A stretch of 64,000 nucleotides of DNA. Origin: Citrus sinensis. Taxonomy: Eukaryota; Streptophyta; Magnoliopsida; Sapindales; Rutaceae. Shown piece by piece: positions 57,581-64,000 of this stretch (positions are counted from its first letter, which is position 1; each line of letters opens with the position of its first letter). The stretch spans positions 22,239,501-22,303,500 of the forward strand of contig NC_068556.1 of assembly GCF_022201045.2 (NCBI RefSeq), read 5' to 3'. The notes beneath the pieces are model-generated. The model was not told the origin of the DNA and searched no databases. It saw only the letters and a list, made by a program, of their open reading frames with translations. The position numbers and the translations under genes are program-made.

Positions 57581-59594
57581 TTTAATTGACGAGAATGCTC
57601 ACCCACCTTTTTTGATGCAGTTATGAATCCGAACTACTGTCACTACAAGAAAAAGTATCTACTATGACAGTCCTCTGTGTGACAGTCTTTGGTCTGGAGG
57701 CCTACAACAATAGAATCGTGATAGATTTATTTTCTGTCATACACTTATGACATATTTGTGATAGAAATATCGTTTATCAAGAAATTATGATATATTGGTG
57801 ATATAAATATCATATATCAAGAAATTATGATAGACTAGTGATAAATTATTTGACTATCAAGAATGAAAGACTGATTTTTTATGTTGACTTTAATTGCGCG
57901 GGTTTGACTTAATTTTTAAAAATATTATATTACTAAAATAGAAGTGAAACGATGTCGTCTCAGTTGTATGTTTCGCAAGTTTGAGGATAACAGACGTAAA
58001 TAACAAAAAAACAATTAATAAAACGTTACGTTTTGTTAAGGGGGGAAACATTTTTGTGAGAAAAGAGGGAAATTTTTTTCTAAGTGTTCAGAAAATTTGC
58101 AAGCGTTATTGTGGAATCTCAAAATCGATTAGCACACTTGGAGCAAACCCTCAAAGGCCAGCCATAGCAAACTAACGACACCCAAACACCCATAGTTTCA
58201 AAATCATTCTGGTTGTTTCACTGAATCATCTCTCTTTGCTGGGACGAAGTCAGTGCTAATCGAAACCCAAATTGGAATGAGAACAACATCCAGGGTACTT
58301 TTATTGACTGAAAGAAACCCAATCGCTTACCGTGAAAGAAGACCCAAATCGTTGTTGCCGAAGTTGAAACCCTAGGCTTAACGGTGAATTGAAGCTTCAC
58401 GCCCACTGGTGAGTCATTGCTGCATTTGCATGTATTTAATTTTGACTATTTATTGAACTTTTATGTAAAGTAGTAAATAATTTGTAAAAAATTGAAATGT
58501 ATTTGCATGTATTGCATATATTGCATATATTTCGGTAATCAATTTACTAAATAATTTCCCAGGAAGATATAATGTTGTTAATTTTGAGTTCTGTTTTGAG
58601 TTGTAATCGTGCATTGCATAATGCTGTTAATTTTTTTTTATTCTAGGTAATTCTGAATTATATTCATGTGTTTGTGTGTGAATTTTTTTTCTAGCTATTT
58701 CTGATATTGAAGCTTTGTTAAGTTAAATGAGTGTTTGTGTATGAAGATGGTGATATTGGCCTGAAATGTCTATAACAAAGCCTGAGGAGGGACTTTTAGT
58801 AACTGATTCTGTTATGTAAAATTGAGGGATTCTCACATCTCATTGTCATCTACCTATGCATGTGGTGTTGTAGCTATTTTGCATCTGGTGGTATTATTGT
58901 TACTGTTGTTGTCTTGAGTCGTAACATTTGCGTGTCAAATATAAATAGTTGTGATTGCTGCATAAACGTGACAGTTCGATGTTCTTGATTTGTTGAAGGC
59001 ATTGTATTAAGGTACTTGAAGCTTTTCTTTGTGTTTGCTTTCATTTTTGTTCTACTGATGTATATTATTTGAAGTTGTAGTTTATTATTTCTTCTTAGGT
59101 TTACTCATATGATTAATGTAATTTATTGGTACCTTTTTAGCCCTCTTGAATCCAAGTTTTGGAATTTTATCAACTGATCATTCAAAATATATTTCAGTAA
59201 TCAATATTGTTGCTGGATTTGTACCTGGAATTGGATATAACAGTAGATTGTTGTGTTTAATTTGGTAAGTTCCATTTCTTATCCTCTATTATTTGACGTA
59301 GATTGAAGTTGTTATACACTTGCTTAAAATTTACATATCTTTAAATTTATAATTATGATACTATGTAATGTGTTTGTTGTGGGGTCTGTCTTATTTATTA
59401 TATTTATAGTATAGTAGGAGAGTGAACTTTTGAAAAGTATGAAATTCAGTTTATCAGCTTTCTTGTTTGCTATATTTGTAATTTTAAAATTTGTTTAGTT
59501 CACATGGTGTTATAACATTAGACAAATATTCTAAGTATGTACATTCTTTCTTTGTTTTATGTATATGTCAGGAACATTAATTATTAAGCCTGAA

Positions 59595-62500
59595 ATGGAT
59601 AAATCTTGGATTCAATGTAATCGACTGTCGACAGAATATGAAGAGGGTGTCCAGAAATTTATAAATTTTGCTATAAAAAATGCTGCAGGGAGTAGCGTCA
59701 TTAGGTGTCCATGCGTTGATTGTGGGAATTTATCATTTGAAACACCTACAACTGTAAAAGATCATTTATATATGCATGGTTTTGATGTGAAATACGACAA
59801 TTGGTTTTGGCACGGGGAAGAGATTCGTAAGAGTTCTTCTCCTCAAAGAGAAAACCATTTTCAGCAACAAAATATAGAGTTTGACAATGGTAATGAGTTA
59901 GAAATGGTTAATGATGCTTATAAGGGTTGTTGTGGGGACCCTAAGGCATTCAAAGAGTTGCTAGAACAGGCTGAGAAACCCTTGTACCTAGGATGCACAA
60001 AATTTACTAAGTTATCCTTTTTAGTGAAATTGTTCAATGTGAAGGGTAGATTTGGGTGGTCTGACAGTAGCGTTTCTGCATTGTTGAGTGTTTTAGCAGA
60101 TGCTTTCCCTAAAAATAATGAAATTCCAACCTCTATGTATGAGGCCAAAAAGACAATGTCAGCTTTGGGCTTAGAATATGTTAAAATTCATGCTTGCCCA
60201 AACGATTGCATACTCTACAGAAAAGAGTATGAAGGTCTTTTGGAATGTCCTACTTGTGGGTTATGTAGATGGAAGAAAAAGGATGGTACTGTAGACCAAT
60301 ATAGGAAAGGGGTTCCTGCAAAAACTTTATGGTATTTTCCTCATATACCTAGGTTTAAGCGCATGTTTCAGTCATCCGAAACTGCTAGGGACTTGACTTG
60401 GCATGCAAATGAGAGGATGGTTGATGGTAAACTCCGACATCCGGCTGACTCACCATCTTGGAAGTTAGTAGATGAGAAATGGCCGATCTTTGCATCCGAT
60501 CCTAGAAACCTTCGCCTAGCTCTATCAGCTGATGGAATCAATCCACATAGCTCTCTTAGTAGTACATATAGCTGCTGGCCAATAATTCTTATTACTTATA
60601 ATCTTCCACCATGGTTGTGCATGAAACGAAAATTCATGATGTTGTCCCTCTTGATTTCTGGTCCTCAACAACCGGGTTTAGATATTGATGTGTATTTGCA
60701 ACCTCTTATTGAGGATTTGCAAACTTTATAGGATGTTGGGGTGGAGGCATATGATGCCTACAAAAATGAGTACTTTAATTTGCGGGCTGTATTACTATGG
60801 ACAATAAATGACTTCCCGGCATACGGAAATTTAGCAGGATGTACTGTTAAAGGATATTATGCCTGCCCATATTGTGGTGTAGAAACACCAAAATGTAGAC
60901 TTAAACACAGTGGAAAAAATGTATACATTGGGCATCGGCTTTGGCTTCCTTATGGTCATAAATTTCGGTTCCAAGCAAAAGCCTTTGACAATAGTGTGTG
61001 TGATGAAACCCCTCCAAAATTGTTAAACGGGGAGGAAATTTTCCAGTTGGTCGACTCTATTGATAATAGATGGGGGAAAAGCAACAGTAAAAAGCGTAAA
61101 AGTGCGAACAATAATGATCTCGCGTGGTGGAAGAAGAAATCTATATTTTATAATTTAGAGTATTGGAAGCACTTGCTTGTACGGCATCAATTAGATGTTA
61201 TGCACATTGAAAAGAATGTGTGTGAGAACATCTACGGTACACTGCTACATATTCCTGGAAAGTCCAAAGATGGACTGAAGTCGAGGATGGATCTCTTGGA
61301 AATGAAAATTAGGCCCACCTTAGCACCACAAGTTAAAGGAAACAACAATCGTACATGGCTTCCTCCTGCTTGCCACACCTTAACTAAGGAGGAAAAAGCA
61401 AGATTCTGTGCAGCTTTGAAAAGTATCAAGGTTCCTACTGGATACTCTTCAAATATTAGGAATCTTGTTTCAAAAAAGGACTTTAAACTCCAGGGTCTTA
61501 AGTCTCATGACTGTCATGTTCTTATGCAACAACTTTTGCCAATTGCCGTAAGGTGTGTGCTGCCCAAACATGTCAAAGAAGCTATCATTAGGTTTTGTTT
61601 CTTCTTTAATTCGTTGTGTGGGACTGTGATTGACGTGACAATGCTAGATGAATTGGAGAAAAACATCGTAGAGACTTTGTGCTTGCTTGAAAAATGTTTT
61701 CCCCCTTCTTTTTTTGACATAATGGTTCATCTTACTATTCACTTAGTGAGTGAAGTTAGACAATGTGGTCCCGTATATTTTCGATGGATGTATCCTTTTG
61801 AGCGATACATGAAAACTCTAAAAGGCTATGTTCGAAACCGTAACTGTCCTGAGGGTTGCATAGCGGAGAGTTATATTGCCAAGGAAGCATTAGAATTTTG
61901 TGCAGAATACTTGGAAAACATGCCCACAATTGGGGTTCCACCTGGACATGTGCAGAATTTAGAAATTGACAAGCCCATGAGTGGTGGACAAATGGTGGAA
62001 GTTGATCGAACTTCATTAGATCAAGCACACTTGTATGTTTTGCATAACACTGAGGAAGTTCAGCCTTATATAAGGTGATGTTATCTAACTTGTGTTATTT
62101 TAGCTTTATATTTGTCAGGTTTTGGTAGTTTAGGAACCTGAAAATTTTGTCTTTTTAACTAATTTTTAGAGAGCATGAGGATTGGTTACAACTTTGCCAT
62201 CCACGAAAAAATGAGAAGTGGTTGCAAGATGAACACAACCGAACATTTGCAGATTGGCTAACAGATAAGGTTTTGATAACATTAGTTTAATTAATTTCTT
62301 TTTTCCTTTCTGTTTCGATTTGTGCTTGTTTAACATTATATTCCTATTGATTAATAATAGGTAAATATGTTGATAGAGAACGGTGACGTTGTTACTCAAA
62401 CAATCCGTTGGTTATCCCAAGGGCCTCGTCCTTATGTTTTCCAACATCCTGGATATGACATAAATGGTTTTCACTTTGTTACAAGAGATCGAGACTTAAA

Positions 62501-62990
62501 TAGAGTTACTCAAAATAGTGAAGTGTCATTGGTTGCACAAACAATTTCAGTCGCAAGTTCAAAAGATAAAAATCCTGTCACTTCTAACATCACATACTAT
62601 GGAGTGATTAGAGAGATTTGGGATCTAGATTATGTTATCTTTAGAATTCCAATAATGAAGTGTGACTGGGTACATACCAGAGGTGGTGTTATGAAGGATA
62701 GACTCGGATTTACTTTGGTAGACTTGCAACGAATGGGTCATAAATCTGATCCATTTATTTTAGTTTCTCAAGCCAACCAAGTTTTTTATGTACCTGATCA
62801 GCTTGATAAGAAGTGGTCAGTTGTATGCCAAATGCCTAGAAGAGGTAAACCCACACAAAGAAGCGAAGATGCAGTGGAATACCCTTCGTTGACTACTGAA
62901 TTTCCAAGTGCTGATAACATAAACTCTATTGACGATGATTCTGAAATGTACGCACGAGACAACAAAGAGGGAATTTGGATTGGACCTTGA
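59595..62990 (+). pseudogene. TNP2-like CACTA transposase, one nonsense codon
   Basis: Transposase of the En/Spm superfamily. Start at 59595 (MDKSWIQCNRLSTEYEEGVQ). Exons 59595-62074, 62170-62269 and 62361-62990, GT-AG. Domains in order: transposase-associated N-terminus with CPCVDC and HGFDVKYDNWFWHGE; zinc-ribbon-like CPNDCILYRKEYEGLLECPTC (split here as CPNDCILYR and ECPTCGLCRW); transposase_21 core with LRLALSADGINPH, GLDIDVYLQPLIEDL and HQLDVMHIEKNV; DUF4218 with YPFERYMKTLKGYVRNRNCP; DUF4216 in exon 3 (YYGVIREIWDLDY, FTLVDLQRMG). TAG at 60729-60731 falls at QTL-stop-DVGVEAYDAY, where relatives usually have Trp. No frameshift is seen. The break lies inside the catalytic core, so the copy is inactive unless read through. 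Confidence 0.87.
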
Positions 62991-63173
62991 ATATCGTTTC
63001 TGTGTTTGTTTGCATGAGCTGTTTGTTGAGTCCTTCTCAAAATGATATATGTTAAGGTTAATACAAGAAGTATTTATGGTATCTATTATTATTTTATTTT
63101 ATATTTTTTGACAGTTTTTATATGGTAGTGTATTCTCATCATTTGATTTTGTTCTGCAGTTGTGATATTCATC

Positions 63174-63918
63174 ATGGACAAGGGAAAAAATGTCCCTGAG
63201 AGTTCTTCACCTGAGCAATCTGATGCCCATTTCGATGAGTTTTTAGATGAACAAAATGATGGATTTGTTGGTGAGGAATCAGAGTACCATGAGGCACTTA
63301 TCCGCGAAGGATATGATCCTGAAACGCCCCTGGCCGATCATGTCCCTGATCTTGATGAGTTTGGAGATGGGAACGAGGATGAACCTGAGAGCAGCAGTAA
63401 GCGAAGCAGAGGTGGCACTGTTGGGTCAGAACAAAACAAAAAGAGGAAAAGAAGTGGAAGGTTTGTGGTTAAATACAACAGCCTTGGTGTTCCAGTTGGT
63501 GAAGAAGCCATTGAGCTGGCTACGTATATTGGTGTTTTGGCTCGTACATCAATTCCAATCCTCTACAACGATTGGCGTAGAGTTCCAGATGATACGAAGG
63601 AGCGTCTATGGGAATCTGTTAAGGTATAAAATAATTTCCTTTAGACGATTACTCTAGTTTTATTGTGGCTGGAAAAATCTCACATTTTCATAATGAAACT
63701 TGAAGGTGTACTTCGTGGTTCATCCTCGAAGTAGGAAGCAAGTACTACAAGCCATCGGAGCTGCATTTCGGAACTTTAAGTACACTCTAATGAGGAACTA
63801 TGTTTTACCATTTGTTAATGACCGTAAAAGGCTTTTCAAGCCACCAGCACGGTACAGCACGATTGCTAAGGAAAGTTGGATTAAGTTTGTAAAGGAAAGA
63901 CTATCTGAAAAATTTCAA
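63174..63918 (+). CDS. Ptta/En/Spm-type plant transposase protein, partial (runs past window)
   Basis: Second gene of the CACTA element. Exon 1 starts at 63174 (MDKGKNVPESSSPEQSDAHF; an ATG at 63162 is alternative) and ends at 63623; exon 2 is 63706-63918, followed by a GTGAGT donor. The first 95 residues are acidic, Asp/Glu/Ser-rich. A basic patch NKKRKRSGRF looks like a nuclear localisation signal. Then comes the start of the Ptta/transposase_24 domain (WRRVPDDTKERLWESVKVYF, RNYVLPFVNDRKRLFKPP). In this family the protein corresponds to TNP1/TnpA-like DNA-binding functions. The rest lies outside the window. Confidence 0.8.
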
Positions 63919-64000
63919 GTGAGTGTCTAATTCAAGTGTTAATAATATATCAATGCTTATGACATTTTTCCTTATGGGTTTATCCATTGTTTGTTTGGTT

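Larger units (their letters stand above)
51915..57600 (-). mobile_element. Near full-length L1-type LINE retrotransposon
   Basis: Runs on the minus strand from a 5' end near 57600 to a poly(A) tail of 16 bases (51915-51930). It has ORF1, then ORF2 overlapping by ATGA, and a 3' UTR of only about 20 bases. All expected domains are present: RNA-binding zinc knuckle, endonuclease, reverse transcriptase, RNase H. Each ORF has one in-frame TAG and no frameshift, so the copy is young. The 3' end abuts a polygalacturonase fragment. The 5' end is 40 bp from a CACTA transposon. No target duplication was recognised. Confidence 0.88.
57641..64000 (+). mobile_element. CACTA (En/Spm) DNA transposon, left part; right end outside window
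   Basis: Starts with the family's terminal CACTACAAGAAAAA at 57641. A subterminal region (57680-57860) follows with repeated motifs such as TATGATA and AGAAATTATGATA, as in CACTA elements. It carries two plus-strand genes, TNP2-like (59595-62990) and Ptta/TNP1-like (63174 onward). The 57870-59594 stretch has no coding region; it probably holds a 5' leader with an intron (donor near 58408, CACTG/GTGAGT, acceptor at 59571). Left flanking bases are TGT, the candidate 3-bp target site. Confidence 0.88.

Overview
This window is plant nuclear DNA, most likely from a woody eudicot (rosid, perhaps Citrus; the species is inference). The genes have small GT-AG introns, AT-rich spacers, plastid and nuclear plant gene families, and many plant-type transposons. 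Gene content resembles the Arabidopsis regions holding FRS7/FRS12, an ARM-repeat protein and a PPR protein, so a conserved block has been expanded here by tandem duplication and transposon insertion.

Layout. 1-1.7 kb: 5' part of an ARM-repeat membrane protein gene (minus strand). 5.2-9.3 kb: complete 13-exon galactokinase gene (plus). 9.4-12.5 kb: three decaying tandem F-box pseudogenes (minus). 13.3-17.3 kb: complete 7-exon ABCI12-type plastid ECF transporter gene (plus). 18.3-19.0 kb: another F-box relic. 20.2-37.0 kb: a minus-strand array of small secreted glycine-rich proteins. Five copies are intact (23.8, 25.9, 26.9, 27.3 and 32.7 kb), a sixth lies at 36.7 kb, and at least three are broken. 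Inverted-repeat transposons, a LINE relic and two related Mutator-like elements are interspersed. 39.4-41.7 kb: intact FAR1-related transcription factor gene (FRS7-like, minus). 42.8-44.6 kb: P-class PPR gene (plus), divergent from it. 45.5-47.0 kb: complete 4-exon LIFEGUARD/BAX-inhibitor gene (plus). 47.8-48.9 kb: polygalacturonase pseudogene (minus), with a second polygalacturonase scrap at 51.9 kb. 50.6-51.7 kb: two direct repeats of about 440 bp flanking a palindromic MITE. 51.9-57.6 kb: nearly full-length L1-type LINE (minus) whose ORF1 and ORF2 overlap by ATGA and each carry one in-frame TAG. 57.6 kb to the end: a CACTA (En/Spm) transposon with TNP2-like and Ptta-like genes, running off the window.

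The least described feature is the glycine-rich array. Every copy keeps an N-terminal signal sequence and a C-terminal hydrophobic tail, while the Gly-rich centre varies freely in length and composition. This looks like a local birth-and-death family of probable cell-surface (possibly GPI-anchored) proteins. Intron boundaries were assigned by eye from GT-AG sites and reading-frame continuity, and family names come from motif recognition rather than searches.
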